Assembly: GCA_023055505.1 (NCBI GenBank)
Contig: JALIRH010000023.1
Span: forward strand, 7,694,423-7,758,422
Source of the DNA: Callipepla californica brunnescens
Lineage: Eukaryota; Chordata; Aves; Galliformes; Odontophoridae
Length of the DNA stretch: 64,000 bases
Reading direction: 5' to 3'
Part shown: in pieces, positions 13,701 to 26,708 of the stretch
Layout: each line of letters starts with the position of its first letter
How positions within the stretch are numbered: position 1 is the stretch's first letter
Notes under the pieces: generated by a model
What the model was told of the DNA's origin: nothing
The model's database searches: none
What the model saw: the letters and a program-made list of their open reading frames with translations, nothing else
Program-made: the position numbers and the translations under genes

Positions 13701-16129
13701 AAGAATCTGAAAGGCAGTAATTTGGGACTTAAAGTTTGAACCTTGAATGCTTTTATTTTTAGTACATAATGTAAAGGATCCTTAAAGAAGGGGAAAGAAG
13801 GTAAACCTAGGTCAGGAATGAAAAAGTGTTGTTTGAGGAAAGGCAACAAGCTCTTTTGTTTTAGTTTATTGCTCATCTTTTATTTTTCAAGCTACATTAT
13901 TGCATTTTCAAATGAATCATCTTGCAATCTCATTTACAGCGTGACCAGCAAAAGCTGTTATTATTGCTAGAATTAGTAGGATTTCATAGCTTCTTCAGAA
14001 CTCGAGAATACTCTAAGTGTAACAATGGCAGTATACAAGTAACAAAGACACCAAGTTAATATAAAATGAAATAATTACTTTACACTGCATTTTCAGAGCT
14101 GTCTGACTTTCTTCTCCGAGCTTGCATTACAAGCCTAAAGATTATCTGGATATTCCTCTGCTAGGCACTCAAGAAATATTTGGGATTCAGGAGACACAAG
14201 ACATGCTGAAGTTCTTGGAAACTATGTGTCAGCCTCAGTGGCTCTAAATGGAAAAAAAAAGGCTGCAGAGAAATCTGACCAACACCGAGCAACTGTTCTG
14301 AAGAATGCAGCTTAAGGTTTTCAAAGCAAAGTCAGGCTGCTCATGCTTGCAGCTGTACTGGAGCAGAGAGCAGACTGCTACAGCAAGAAGCATTCCTGCT
14401 TCATCAACTCTTCATGAAAGATTTCCCTTCATAATATGGGGAGGTTGAAAAGTTCTTCGATCTAATAGACCTTAAAGAACAACCAACAGATAGAAAGGTT
14501 TACTAGCTGATAGTACAGCCCTGCATTTCTACCAGAGAGTCTGAGAATGACAGAACACAAGTCACAGAGCTACACTGTGAGTCCAGAGCACCAGGCTATG
14601 AGTCCTTCTCTGAGGCCATGGTAGGAAGAAGTGAATTGAGCTTCACAGGTGACATCAAAATGAGGATGTCTTCCTGAGGCGTAGCTTTTATTGTAGCATC
14701 ATTTTACCCTAATGATGTAAAATGTAAAACTAACAATCATTTCAGTTAAGAGCAAAGCTCTGTTTGTTACACTTTTATTTTTAATATTCTATGCTATGTA
14801 TTATTTTATAAATAAATGCCATGAATTTTATTTTTATACTAATAATTACAGGATGCAAAGGTTGTTCTGCCCATAGAAAATGGCTACCCATGACTCCCCA
14901 AACTAAAATTATTTTTTATTAAGATGTGTTCATTACGACATCCAGCCTTAAAATGCAGGGAGATACCACAGTAAATGTTAAGACTTCATCCTTAAATTTT
15001 CTCCTTCCCCCTTGCTTTTAGGTATTACATCATGCTCTTCAAATACCTTATCATAAGTCTCTTTTTCTGAATGCTAGTTGCTTAGTGTGGTGGAATTTAA
15101 TCCAAGACACTTATTTAAGAATTTGGTTAAGAACAGAGAAAAAACTGGGCTACAAGAGGAGTAAGGATGGTTTCGTAACTGAAGACTATGAAATTCTGCC
15201 CTGTAGTACCACACTCCATCACTGTACAAGCTTGTCAGAAAAAGCCATTAATAGATGACTGGAGTTTGCTGATTTTTCGCATCATCTCATGGAAGTTTAG
15301 AATCAACCCTGTCATTCCAAGATGCGAAGTATCACACTGAAGTTCTGGGTAAACACGTAGCTGGTCATCTTGAGCCAACCTGACATCTACTCCCTCCTCT
15401 CCCTAAGCTCTTGTCAGAAACCCAGGCCTCTCAAATGAGTTTTCAGTAGATACAAAGTGGAAATCTGAGTATGTTTAGACTAACAAAGTCTACACTAATT
15501 TATATGAGAAAATCCCCATGGGTTTGTTTTAAGATTATGTTGTTGAAATTGGCTTCTTCCCATTATTTCCACACCCAGACAATGACAACAAATCTGCTGA
15601 GTCCCATGGCTTTGACATCTTGCATAAAGAATTCAGGGTCAATAGGATGGAGGATATGGCTGTGTTAACTCAGACCCATTTCCCTTGACAAAGTTTTGGC
15701 TATAGAACTGAGTTTTCCACTCCTTTCATCTAGCTGATAGAAAGAAATAATACAGCAAAGATGACTGAGGCTCTAGGTAGGACACAAGCATCAACTGTCA
15801 TAGATAAAGATGAAATAGTCTCAGAGCAAAAGGCAATGTAAATTATTTGTGCAAATTATACTCAACATAAGGTGGATGTAAACTGCAGTGGCAATTGGTA
15901 CAAGAAGAATAGTGATAATTCACCACTTCATAAAAGTGAAGTGCTGACATCTAGATAAATTCGTGCTTGCAAAGATACTTCAGTAATATCCTTCTAAGTA
16001 CATCATCTAAACTGAGTAATATCAATTAGACTTACAAATATGAGCTCTTCTTATCTAGAACTTGAGGTCAGTAGCAGATGTCACAAATTCCTATAGATGC
16101 ATGCCCAAAGAGAAGGATGCTTTTTTTTT
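10704..16129. other. Non-coding block, nothing assignable
   Basis: About 5.4 kb with no supported gene. An A14 run is at 13,215-13,228. Around 12,412-12,664 one plus frame is open for about 82 codons with a single internal stop and a protein-like look, but it matches no family I know and lacks splice context (see rejected list). The remainder is AT-rich and without recognisable repeats, although very old interspersed repeats could be hidden here. Confidence 0.5.
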
Positions 16130-16389
16130 TCTTTAATGGCAGAAATCTGCTAGCTATTCTTGCTTTATCTGCAACAGCTGAGCAATCTTTCAGTGCCATG
16201 AGGAGATTGAAAACTTGGCTCATATCTAGCATGGACAAGCTTGCCTTAATCACATTGCTCTTTTACATGTGCACAAGGACATCAACATTGACAGTGCTAC
16301 AGTTAAGCAGCCATTTGCTGAAAACAACTGTCAACATTGTCAAGTTTTTGGAACCTTTTATAATGTGATTTGTGCGACAAAGCTTGTAT
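16130..16389 (+). pseudogene. Decayed hAT transposase C-terminus (dimerisation domain)
   Basis: The plus strand at 16,135-16,233 encodes NLLAILAL, then SATAEQSFSAMRRLKTWL, then SSM. This is the hallmark hAT-family C-terminal dimerisation signature, usually written P-x-S-x-A-x-E-R-S-F-S-x-L-R-x-I-K-T-x-L-R-x-x-M. After a single-base frameshift near 16,233-16,236 the homology resumes in another frame as LNHIALLHVHKDINID, the LALLxIHRD block that normally follows. The arrangement most resembles the TTF/ZMYM1-like hAT group. No BED finger, RNase-H-like catalytic core or terminal inverted repeats could be seen upstream, so only the last about 80 codons survive. The element is dead. An alternative is a host gene derived from hAT, but the frameshift and missing core argue against that. 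Confidence 0.75.
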
Positions 16390-19300
16390 AATTCTGTTTA
16401 TTAGCTGTAGTAACAATTTTCTCTAAGGGGGAGATGGATTTTCTATTACCAGCTCCTACTTGACACTCTAAAGTAAATTAATTAGAGAACATTACTAAGT
16501 AAATGAACTGCAAAAGTCAGAACTTCCAGTCCATGTAAAACAGTTTTGAGAGTTTTCACATGAAGTTACAAAAACTCAAGTATAAATTTTATTTTTTTAT
16601 ATAAAAGTCAGGCTTCTTACAAAAAAAAAAGTAATGCATTTTTTCTTATTAGCATTCACTAATCTTGCCACTGTGCCTGTGAATATATGTTTGAAGGAAA
16701 AGAATAAGAATTAAATTGTGTGTGTTAATTGATGTAAGAGATTTGTATTTTTAGCAGCCAACATGAAAGGCTTGGTATAGGTGTGAAGTAGGTAAAAAGC
16801 AAATTAAACATTGTAAAATGCTGCAGAGCATGGGACAGAAATAATGCTGAAAATTGGGTGAACCCAGACTTGGGATTGGTGCCTAACTTACACCTGTACT
16901 TCCTTCCTTACTTGCTCAGCTCCTCCAGTGCATCGTAAGCTTGGTATCCCAGCATCTAATACATTTCAAGTTATGGGACCACTAACACTGAAACTGACTC
17001 TTGGCAGCCTCAGCACCACACCAATTTCAGCTTATCATATTCTGCTCCCATTCCTCTCTAGGCATCAGCATTTTGCAAAACTATAAAATGCAATGGTACT
17101 GAACAGTCATCATTTTGTTAATCTGAAAGCCTATTATGTTTTCTCCAACCAAATTTAACCCCACAGGTTTAGTTAATTCCCATTCTCTCTGCTCTGTTTT
17201 ACAGAAGTGCTATTTCTCCCACCTACCATTTGTACTGATGAATTATGAAATGGATTGTAAAGGAGAACCAGGCACATTTGGCTCAAACAAATCCCATCTC
17301 ACTTTTCAGGTATATTTTGAGGAAGGCTTTGAATTTACTTCTGTGGCTCTCTTCAGACATTAATGTTGAAGGAGCTACTGGGCCCCTAAACAATCCTCTA
17401 ATAACAAACTTTCTCTAGATCATCTTAAATCACAATTTCTAAGGATGCCTTTTATACACCAGCAGCAGCCCTGCTGACTATCTGAGCAATTACAATTGAT
17501 TTTTCTAACACATCCTTGCAATGCCTGGGAGATATCTCAGCATAAGCTGTACAATTACTGGTATTTATCTTGAATTAAAGAGAGAGGGAAGAAAAGAAGG
17601 ACCCTGGGCACAGTACACACAAGGCCCAGAGAGTTTCATAGCTCCCAAGAGGAACTGGAGTGCACTGTCAAAGTGAATGGTGTCTCACAGTTAATTTGGT
17701 TGGTGGCCAGGGGCTACAAATAATTCTCTTGCCCACGGCCAGGGTTACTCAGCTGTATAATAAGGATGAAAGCCCCAGCTTCTTTCTGCAAGGCTCAGAG
17801 TTGCAGAGAATAATTTTGCCAAGTGTGGGTTGTATGGGATTGTAAAGGTGTTGCTCTGGGCTTACAGTATAATGCATTTCTAATTCTTTCTAAAGTTTAG
17901 GAAGAATAAAATGGTTAATCTTCATGATGACAAAAGGAAGCAGGAAAATAAAGTGACACACTTCAATGAACTGTGAGGAAATAAAGTGCACAACATGTGA
18001 TAATGCCATGACTCTGTGTTACTGTGCATTTCTGGGCTGAAAAGATATGGCTTGATGGGTAATTTGTCACGCTGTGCAATAGAGAACAACAGTAAAGAGA
18101 CTTCAGACAGAAGAAAATTACACAAATAGTAGGGTGGAAAGGTATAATTGAAGATGGCAAAAGACTGAAAGAAAGACATTTAAAATTACTGTACTGACCT
18201 ACTAAATGCACTTGGGCGTGGAATCCCGGCCTCACAAGAAGAGGCATTAAATGACTGCAGGCTGTGACACTGCTACAGGATAATGCCAATCTTAGAGAGC
18301 TCTCAGAGGATAGAAAACATTCAGTGGAAGCTGAAAAAGAAGTCAGACCCTGCTTTTGTGTGCACGCACAGCCTGAGCAAGGAGTTAGGAATGGGAAAAG
18401 TTACCTGTGATCAAGCTGGTCCTTCTGCCTGTACTACAGTCCTCTAGCAGTAGTGAGACTCTGTGGGGTACAGAAAAAAGTGAGAACAACTTGTTGGCAA
18501 GAAATCTGAGGTATTTTTATAGGTATATAAAAATATCCAAAATTCACTCACCTTCTCACTGGGTGATCCATGGCACCAAAGCCTCACAGTCTTCCTGTGA
18601 ACTGCATGAGGCACCCTCCTTTGCTGCTGGCACAGTTCATGCCCATGTCTGCAGAAAGCCCAGTAGCCAAACACTGGCTGCTGGTTCAGCTGGTTTGTTC
18701 TCTGGCCACTGAAAATCCACAAAGACATTAAAATTTTTGCTCACCAAGGTGTCCTCTGTTCTAGATGTCCACTGTTGCTCAGACTCTGAGTTCTCATCAA
18801 AAGCTCCTGAGTTCAACTCTCTGTGCTCCTGCCCTTGGTCACAAAATCTCATGTTGTGGATAGAATAAGAGATATCTTCTAGTAAGATAGCTGCAAGTAA
18901 AATTCCTCTTTTCTTCTGTACTTTTCCTCATGCTCTCCTAGCACTTTCGTGGAAATGTACCAGAGGGAGATCTTATTTTTTCTTAAGATTTATTATTTTC
19001 TGAACTCAGATGCAGTGAATGCACATTCACAGACAACACCGTGATGAAGGCTACTGAAGATTCCAATAACGTCCGTCACTGACCACCCCAAGTCTCTGAC
19101 AGTATAAAATCTTGTCATCGCTTGTTGTTCTTCCTTACATTCAATGAAACATTCCTGTATAACACAAAAAAAAAAAAAAAAAATCACCAGCACATTAATA
19201 AGTGTTTGAGGAGGCTCCTGAATTGTACTTTCATATCTGTGCGCTCTGTCATTCAACAGAAATTGCAGAACCTCTCTTTGTCCCATCAGGGTTGCCTAGT

Positions 19301-20402
19301 ATACTAGTGAATGATCCTGGAATGAGCTTCCCAAGGTCTTCTCCTAGTGGGCACAGCATACTCACAACAGGCAAAGTGCTGCTGGCTAGTGCATGGCTGA
19401 TCTAACAGTTTGCCAGGTTTCTGAAGCACCCACTCTGCGTGAAGCCTCAACTAAAGAAAGGCAGAGCAGCTGCAAAACGAGGCACTCTTCTACTGCAGAG
19501 ATACACTAAACTGTTTTGCTACTGTACAAACATTTTGACCATAAAAATAAATGATCTAAATTGTGAAACTGTAGCTAGCCTGCTGTCAAGTTAAATAAAC
19601 AATGAAGCAGACCAGAGACTCCAACAGCAATTGTTGCTCCACGACCAAGGGCTTTTCAAAAGGCCGCTTCTAGTGCATTTAAGCACTAAATGAAGAGAAT
19701 ATTTTAGTAAAATAAGTTTCTGTGTTTGTTTATCACACACCATTCGGTAATAGTCAGGGCTCTGTGTGATTCTGTGGCTATTAAATTTGCCAGAGAATCC
19801 ACCCACTGCTGCAGACACACACTGCAGGATGCAGACTGTCATTTTTATAACTAAAATAGGGTGGTGGTTTTTTTGTGTTGAGGGTTTTTTCCTTTTTTTT
19901 TTTTTTTTTTTTTTCTTTTTCTTTTCATTTAGTGGCATGGAAAATCTTCCAGATGTTAACTGAAAATAAAGTCAAACAGAAATGCATGCCCAAGTTTGCA
20001 GGCATCCTAACACAATGGCTCTAATATGCATGAATTACTCCCTTTTTTTCTAATTGGTAATTAAAGTAGAAAACTTGACAGACGTTATTTAAGTGGACAG
20101 TGATGCTAAGTATTTCACAGCTGCTTGTTATTCTAACCTCTGCTTCACAGACGGATTTGTACTCTTCCCATATCCAATAAATTCCAGTTTCCCCATACCT
20201 GCTCTTCAACCTTCTTACTGTCACAACTCTTGATACCAATATTACATTCTTGGTACTAAGGCAGTATTCACTAAAAACTAGAATATTGTTTGGCAAAAAA
20301 TCAACGTGAGGCAATGTGCAATACTAAGCTGTACAAGGCACAGTTCATACTGTTGTTCTGGTATAGATTTACATTTTTCTAATTTACTAGAAGTAGCGTC
20401 TG
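16390..20402. other. Non-coding block with A/T tracts
   Basis: No exon or repeat family recognised over 4 kb. A18 is at 19,166-19,183 and T22 at 19,893-19,914. Several 60-115 codon frames run through the homopolymers (poly-Lys, poly-Phe) and are artefacts of low complexity. Confidence 0.5.
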
Positions 20403-21083
20403 AATCACATAATCACAGAATTGTAGGAGTTGGAAGGGACCTCTAGAGATCATTTAGTCTAACCCCTGCCAAAGCAGCTCCCTAGCCCAGGTTGCACAGG
20501 TAGGGGTCCAGGCAGGTCTTGAACATCTCCAGAGAAGGAGACTCCACCACCTCTCTGTGCAGTCTGTGCCAGTGCTCTGTCACTGCACTGTGAAGAAGTG
20601 CCCATGCACATCTGTGCAGAACTTCCTATGCTTCAGTTTGTGGCCATTTCCCCTTGTCCTATCACCACGCAGCTCTGAAAAGAGTCCAGCCTCATCCCTT
20701 CACCTCCCACTCCTTAGATATTTAGAGACATTGATCAGATCCCCTCTGAGTCTTCTTTTTTCAAGGCTGAACAGATCCAGGTCTCTCAGCATCTCCTGGA
20801 GGTGTTCCATGTCCTTTATCATCTTTGTAGCCCTCCGCTGGACAATTTCGAGGAGATGCCTGTCTTTTTTGTACCAGGGAGCACAGAACTGGACACAGTC
20901 CTCCAGGTGAGACCTCACCAGGGCAGAGTAGAGGGGGAGGATCACCTCCCTTGGTCTTCTGGCCATACTCTTTTTATGCACCTCAGAATGCCATTGGCCT
21001 TCTTGGCCACGTTGGCCACTGCTGGCTCATGGTCAACCTGTTGTTCACCAAGACATCCAGGTCCCTCTCCGCAGATCTCCTGA
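20403..21083 (-). mobile_element. CR1 LINE, minus orientation, 5'-truncated
   Basis: The 3' end of the element lies at the left (AATCACAGAATTGTAGGAGT, then GGAAGGGACCTCTAGAGATC). The right end breaks inside ORF2 near 21,083. The minus strand at 20,700-20,981 keeps a 93-codon open piece of the ORF2 C-terminal region, with the typical [17 protein letters not shown] and [13 protein letters not shown] motifs. In the family this segment lies downstream of the reverse-transcriptase core, so no catalytic residues are present. It is a typical short 5'-truncated copy with a moderately diverged 3' tail and cannot transpose by itself. Confidence 0.95.
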
Positions 21084-22036
21084 AATCTTCAATCTTTTGC
21101 AAAAGAAAACTGCAGAAGAATTTAGGTCAAGTCAGTTGCAGAATGAGATAGGGTTTTAAATAAAGCACATCATAATATGCCAGCCATAAGTAACAGTTCT
21201 GATTCAAGCCTGTAAGTAAAATAGTTATGTTGTGGTCATGTATCTTCTGCATTTCAAAGCCTGCACGCTTTATTGACATTTCCCAGACTGTAGTATAAGA
21301 ATACGAAAGTAAAATAAGATCCAGGACCTCAGCTGCTGTAAATTAGTGTCTGTTTAGTGGGAACGATGCCAGTTGTGTTGGCTGAGGATTGGTGCGTGGA
21401 AAATGACTTGGAAAATATAGATGGAATTGTGTATAATGTTTCCTACTAATAATCTTACATTCAAACATTTTCAAAGAAATGAGAGGCTGTCTCCTTTCCC
21501 CACATTTCTTTGAGGTTTACTTCTCAGTCAGCTATAAAAATCACCACAGATCAGTCAGGGGTATTGTCCTGTCTCCTGCATTAGGACACACATTATTACT
21601 CCACTTTGAGAAAGAAGCTGGGAATGAGAGAAGGAGCCGTCACAATGCAATCATTCCCTTAGCAAGGTGAAGTTCCAGTATGGTTCACCTGGTATGATCC
21701 AGGTCTGATTTATGAAGCCATACTTTTATGAAGAAGTCAGGGAATGAAACTGCACAACTGTCTATAAGAATATCTTTTAACTTAAACATATATATATACA
21801 TATGTATTATTCATACCGAAGACTGAAGATTATGTTCACTGTAAAGTTGTCCTCCATGCCAGCTTAAATACCAGAAAATAAATACAAATAATTCACAAAA
21901 GTAGTAAGACTACCTTAGTGGTCACAGAACAGTTCCGCTTTTCTGCTGGAGATTTTGTCCTTTCTGTTCTTTGCTTTTTCCATCCTCCCCTCCAGAATCA
22001 AGATAACTTTAAGAAATCTATCACAATACATACACA
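21084..22036. other. Spacer between two CR1 copies
   Basis: About 950 bases of AT-rich sequence separate two CR1 insertions of the same orientation. A small TA-rich patch sits near 21,788-21,805. I see no gene and no target duplication linking the two insertions. Confidence 0.5.
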
Positions 22037-22816
22037 TTCATAGATTCATAGATTCATAGATACATTAGGTTGGAAAGGACCTACAAGATCATCTCGTCCA
22101 ACCATCCTCACACCACCATCCCTACCCACCAAGCTACTAAATCAAATCCCTCAGCACCTCATCTAAACGCTTCTTGAACAGCGCTAGGGACGGTGCCTCA
22201 ACCACCTCCCTAGGCAGGCCATTCCAGTGCCGGACCACTCTCTCAGAGAAAAAATTTTTCCTCAAGTCTAATCTAAATCTTCCCCGGCACAACTTGTGGC
22301 CTTCCCTCTTGTCCTGTCATTAGTTACCTGGGAGAAGAGGCCGACCCCCTCCTCACCACAGCCTCCCTTCAGGAAGTGGTAGAGTGCAATGAGGTCTCTT
22401 CTGAGCCTCCTTTTCCCCAAACTAAACAATCCCAGCTCCCTCAGCCGCTCCTCATAAGACCTGTGCTCCAGACCCCTCACCAGTTTTGTTGCCCTTCTTT
22501 GAACACGCTCCAGGGCCTCGATGTCTCTCTTGTAGTGAGGGGCCCAAAACTGAACACAGTACTCGAGGTGCGGCCGCACCAGAGCTGAGTACAGGGGGAT
22601 GATCACCTCCCTGCTCCTGCTGGCCACACTATTCCTAATACAGGCCAGGATGCCATTGGCCTTCTTGGCCACCTGGGCACACTGGGCACACTGCTGGCTC
22701 ATACTGAGCCGAGCATCAACCAACACCCCCAGGTCCTTTTCCTCTATACACTCCTCAAGCCATTCTGCCCCAAGCCTATAGCATTGCATGGGGTTATTGT
22801 GGCCAAAGTGCAGGAC
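22037..22816 (-). mobile_element. CR1 LINE, minus orientation, youngest copy in the window
   Basis: The left end is a clean octamer tail (TTCATAGA repeated about three times) followed by GGTTGGAAAGGACCTACAAG. The minus strand has a 185-codon open frame (22,268-22,825, running a few bases into flanking DNA) with the ORF2 C-terminal motifs [38 protein letters not shown] and [12 protein letters not shown]. The RT catalytic region is absent because the copy is 5'-truncated near 22,816. The intact frame, tail and higher GC relative to its surroundings mark it as the least decayed CR1 here. The reading frame is LINE protein, not a host gene. Confidence 0.96.
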
Positions 22817-23900
22817 CACATGCATATATATATGAGATTAAGAACTTCTTGTTTACAAGATTAGCAAATACTCATTCACCACAGCTCAATGAAAACACAG
22901 GAGCTGGAGTCATTTCCACAATTTTAACTACATCTGTGGGCCAAGTAGTGATATTTTACTCTTACCATAGTTTTGCCATTTTCAGTACTATTAATGTTAC
23001 TTTGTAAAAGGACAACAGCTATGCCTAACTGCATAGTCAGAAATTAATCTCATGGCTTGAGCTGCCTTAAGATTACAGAATCACCTACTGAAGTATTCAC
23101 ATTAACCTGTAAATTCTCTTTCTGAAATGTTAGCACCTACAAAGCATATTCTGCAGCCTGAGTTTTTGGTCTCAGCTTTATTTTTTTCCAATAGTGTTAC
23201 AACTCCATTTTTCAAGCAGCTATACTTATGGCCCTTGCACAGACCATCTACAAGAGGAAGCTACGCTGAAGTTCTTACCCAAAGAGGATATCCTATTATA
23301 TTTCATAACCTGTGATCTCAGGGACAAAGAATGGAGCACTGAAGCCCCTATAGCTAAGGTTACATTTCTTTGGTAGCTCCAGGTTTGCATTTGCAGAACC
23401 ACATGGGTGAAATCTGTCATCTATCCTCCCTAAATCATGTGGAATGGAAGTAGATATGTCCTAGCTATACGAGCAGACCAAATTTGTATTTGATGGCTTT
23501 CCTCTCACCCTACTGCCCCTCACTGCTCTGCACTAGGAGTTATAACAAGTGAGGCAAACAAATCTGGCAACCAGAGGAAGGATGTCCACTTCAGGCATGG
23601 ATGATCACCTCAGTGCTACAGCCAAAAATTCCCTCCAAAATTATTTTCACCTCAACTCGTACTGGGAATTGATGGAATAGCTGATGCTGGCTGTCCTCTG
23701 CACATCTCAGTTTTTCATTCTGCCAGTACCTACATCTTCTTAATAAAGCTTCCTCTGGCTTCACAGAGCTGAGTAATTATACCATCAACAGGCATCTTTG
23801 TCATAACTTAATGATAGGTGAGAGTTGTAGACATATATAAAACAATATGAAGTGAGTGAGGCTTCTTTAACAAACACATACCTTTTCTGCACCACCCCCT
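22817..23900. other. Non-coding block, nothing assignable
   Basis: No gene or repeat recognised. A short ATATATAT patch abuts the CR1 breakpoint at about 22,824-22,833. Confidence 0.5.
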
Positions 23901-24005
23901 CAAAACAAAACAAAACAAAACAAAACAGAATAAAATAAAATAAAATAAAATAAAATAAAATAAAATAAAATAAAATAAAATAAAATAAAATAAAATAAAA
24001 TAAAA
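23901..24005 (+). repeat. Compound pentanucleotide array (CAAAA)5-(TAAAA)15
   Basis: Five CAAAA units (23,901-23,925), one variant CAGAA, then fifteen uninterrupted TAAAA units to 24,005. The phase changes by a single C-to-T difference in the unit. On the minus strand it makes a periodic Phe/Tyr/Ile/Leu frame, which is an artefact and not a membrane protein. The purity suggests recent expansion and probable length polymorphism. A-rich pentamers often grow from a retroelement A-tail, but no element is recognised beside it. Confidence 0.97.
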
Positions 24006-26708
24006 TGAAAACATATATAGTACCAAATCCATAGTATCTTCTCTAAGGTCTCTACATACATTCTCTACTGCAATGCTAAGAGAACACTAGTAAGACAAGG
24101 ACATCTTTAACTTACACTTGTGATCTCAACCTGAGCTCCCCTTCAAACTCATAGTTTCCTAGTAATACACGACCTAGGCGTATGTTTTTTGACCTATGTG
24201 ACTGCAGGCATTGATATGAGGACACAGGAGGAAATCAGAGCCCTGTCTGCACTGAGACTTTAATGTCCCTGACTACCCCAATCCAGGGCCTTCTTCTGCT
24301 GAAGAAAGCAGGAGCTTCATTCAAGCTCAGCCATAGCCTTCCTCACCATGAGCTATGTTTTAGGGCAGTGGTCTCAAGTTCTACTGACGCCTTCTGGATG
24401 GATAGTAGACCTCTGCTGTGGGTAGATGTCTCTTGGGTGACCCACCACTCCCTTGATGCACGCTGCAGTTTTGTCACCAGGTCTCTCTGTCCTTTACCTT
24501 GGCTAAAACAGTGAACCATGCCATATCTCCAGCTCTATTTCTGGCCATGTATCCTACTGCTCCTGGCTGTACTCTCTGGTCTCTGATCACTCCACAAGGA
24601 GTCTGTTGCAGCCCCTGCTCTGTGTGCTGTGACTGAGTACTGCAGAACCATTCCCTAGTTGATAAGGGCCAGTAACAAGGCTACCCTCCACTCCTGTCTT
24701 GTCTCCCCGCTGTAAAACAGCAGCTTCCTGACTAAAGCAAGCACTTGTCTGCTGAGAAAAACTTCTTAGTGAGTTTCTCTGCTGTCTCCTTGAGAGTGGC
24801 AGAAAATAAAGGTTTCTCTGAGAAACAAAGACATCTCCAAGGAAATAGGAGCTGGCATGCCCAACCTACAGATTTGTGCTAGTGGGGTTGTCACTCTTCA
24901 TGCTGACCTCATGCTAAATACACTTCTTTTCATGTGACATTTTATCTGGAGCATCTGCTTTATTTCTTCCTCATTTCTTCTCCACACAAGATGTGAATTT
25001 AAGTACTACAGAGAACTCTGCTAACGTTATTAACTGTTAAGACTGCTCCTGTGAAACAGCAAAGCTATTCAGAGTTGGAGATGCAATGAGCTAAAAACAA
25101 TAGCAGTCTTTTCCATAAGCATGGGAGAAAAGCTTCTTTGTAATCAGTTATCGCAAGCCTCAGCTGAACTCTCCAGATCAATTCCTTATAGTAACAAGTG
25201 TTTGGTATGAAGGACAAAACCATACTCTTGTGAAAGGAAAGAATGAATGCTTCCAGGTTTCTTTTGCTAATTCTCAAGAGACAAATAAAAGGGGGAAAAA
25301 ATAATAAATTTTAAAAAATAGACCAAGACACTGACTAATACTGCATTACCAGATAATAACACTCAAAACTAACTAATCCCAAAACACGGCACTGTCATCT
25401 AAATGCCATCCAAAGAACAAACACCAAGTTGCAGGAACTAAGGGCAACCCATCTCTCTTTAGTTAGCTATAGTCTTCATCCATATGACATTCCCTCAAAA
25501 TCTAACTAGAACAGAACTTACCTCCTCAGAAACCTGTAAGTGTTAATGGCCAATCAATACTAAAAATGTACTTGTCCAAAGTCATCGAATGGCCAAGTGA
25601 GATGACTGCAGCAAGCACTCTGTTTCCCTTTTACATCTTATCTAATGTTTTTAAACTGTTGTAAATACGACTATAATCATTCCAGCTTCATGGCAGCTGA
25701 TGTGCTATACATATTTGAGAGGGTGGTATCAATTAGCTCTTATCTATAATGCCATGTCTGCAATTACTACTACTTCCCAACTTATTATTAATGCATTTGA
25801 CAGGGTTTTTCCAATGTAACATTTATTTAGAGGTTAATCAAAATCCTAAGACTGCCATTTATTATAATCTGATTTTAGATAATTGTTGAAATCAGTGGCT
25901 CTTAGAGGCTGCAGTTTTGTCTCAGTCTCAATGAATATGGTATATTAATGCCAAAAAACAACAGAGGATCAGAATTACATTTTGTGTGCATGTTTGCAGC
26001 TACTGCATAACCCAGTTCTTCAGAATGTACGAATTCTATTAGAATTCTTATCTGTTTACTAGTTGGAAGGCCAGAAATTGCTTCCAGCAGTGCAAAGAGA
26101 AATTCAAGGTGAGGCTAGTTCCCTGTATCATTCCAAGGAATATTAGAAAAAGTGCAGAGAGATGAAGAACCATATATACGGATGTGTCCCCAGAAGTATT
26201 GCCTCCTATTTATTTCCATGGAAACTACACCAGATACAAAAGCACAGTGAAACTATTTGATAGAGTAAATTCTCTGCTACAAAATATTTTTTTCAGCATC
26301 ATCATTACTGTTAGCCAATCTGCGCAGATGAGCTGATCAAGACATTCTTCGTGTCATGGTGTAACAGTCGTGCACAGCTGTCTGGTCTGTGGCTTGTCTT
26401 TCATGTCATTCATCACTGCTGAAACACACTACCCACTGCCTCCCTGTGTTCACATTCACTGTTTGGTCTCCATGAACATTCTGCAAGCATCTTCCTTTGG
26501 TGGGAAGGTTCAACCTCTACACCCATATCACCAACATCTGCCTCTGACATTGTGAACCAACATCACAAAATAGGAAGCATGTCTTTTGGAGCAGCCCTTA
26601 TATATATACCCTCCTTTATCAGGAATTGAGACTGATCAAACAAGGAGTGGGCAGCTGCTGGCATTACCTGCTTCTATACAGGGCAGAACATACAGAGTTT
26701 ACACAGAC
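24006..26708. other. Non-coding block with a GC-richer patch
   Basis: The section at about 24,240-24,760 is clearly GC-richer than its surroundings, with no CpG clustering and no recognised repeat or exon. It may be an old unclassified interspersed repeat. The rest is AT-rich and featureless to my reading. Confidence 0.45.

Noticed and set aside
16078..16368. 96-codon plus-strand frame as an intact small gene
   Set aside because: It is a hAT transposase relic. Its last third is out of frame with the homology, and its first 19 codons run through a T-run without homology.
20700..20981. 93-codon minus-strand frame as a host gene
   Set aside because: Same CR1 ORF2 tail motifs ([18 protein letters not shown]).
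22268..22825. 185-codon minus-strand frame as a host gene
   Set aside because: It carries the CR1 ORF2 C-terminal motifs and ends at a CR1 octamer tail, so it is retrotransposon sequence.
23808..24032. Minus-strand frame resembling a hydrophobic membrane protein
   Set aside because: It is the translation of the TAAAA/CAAAA array.
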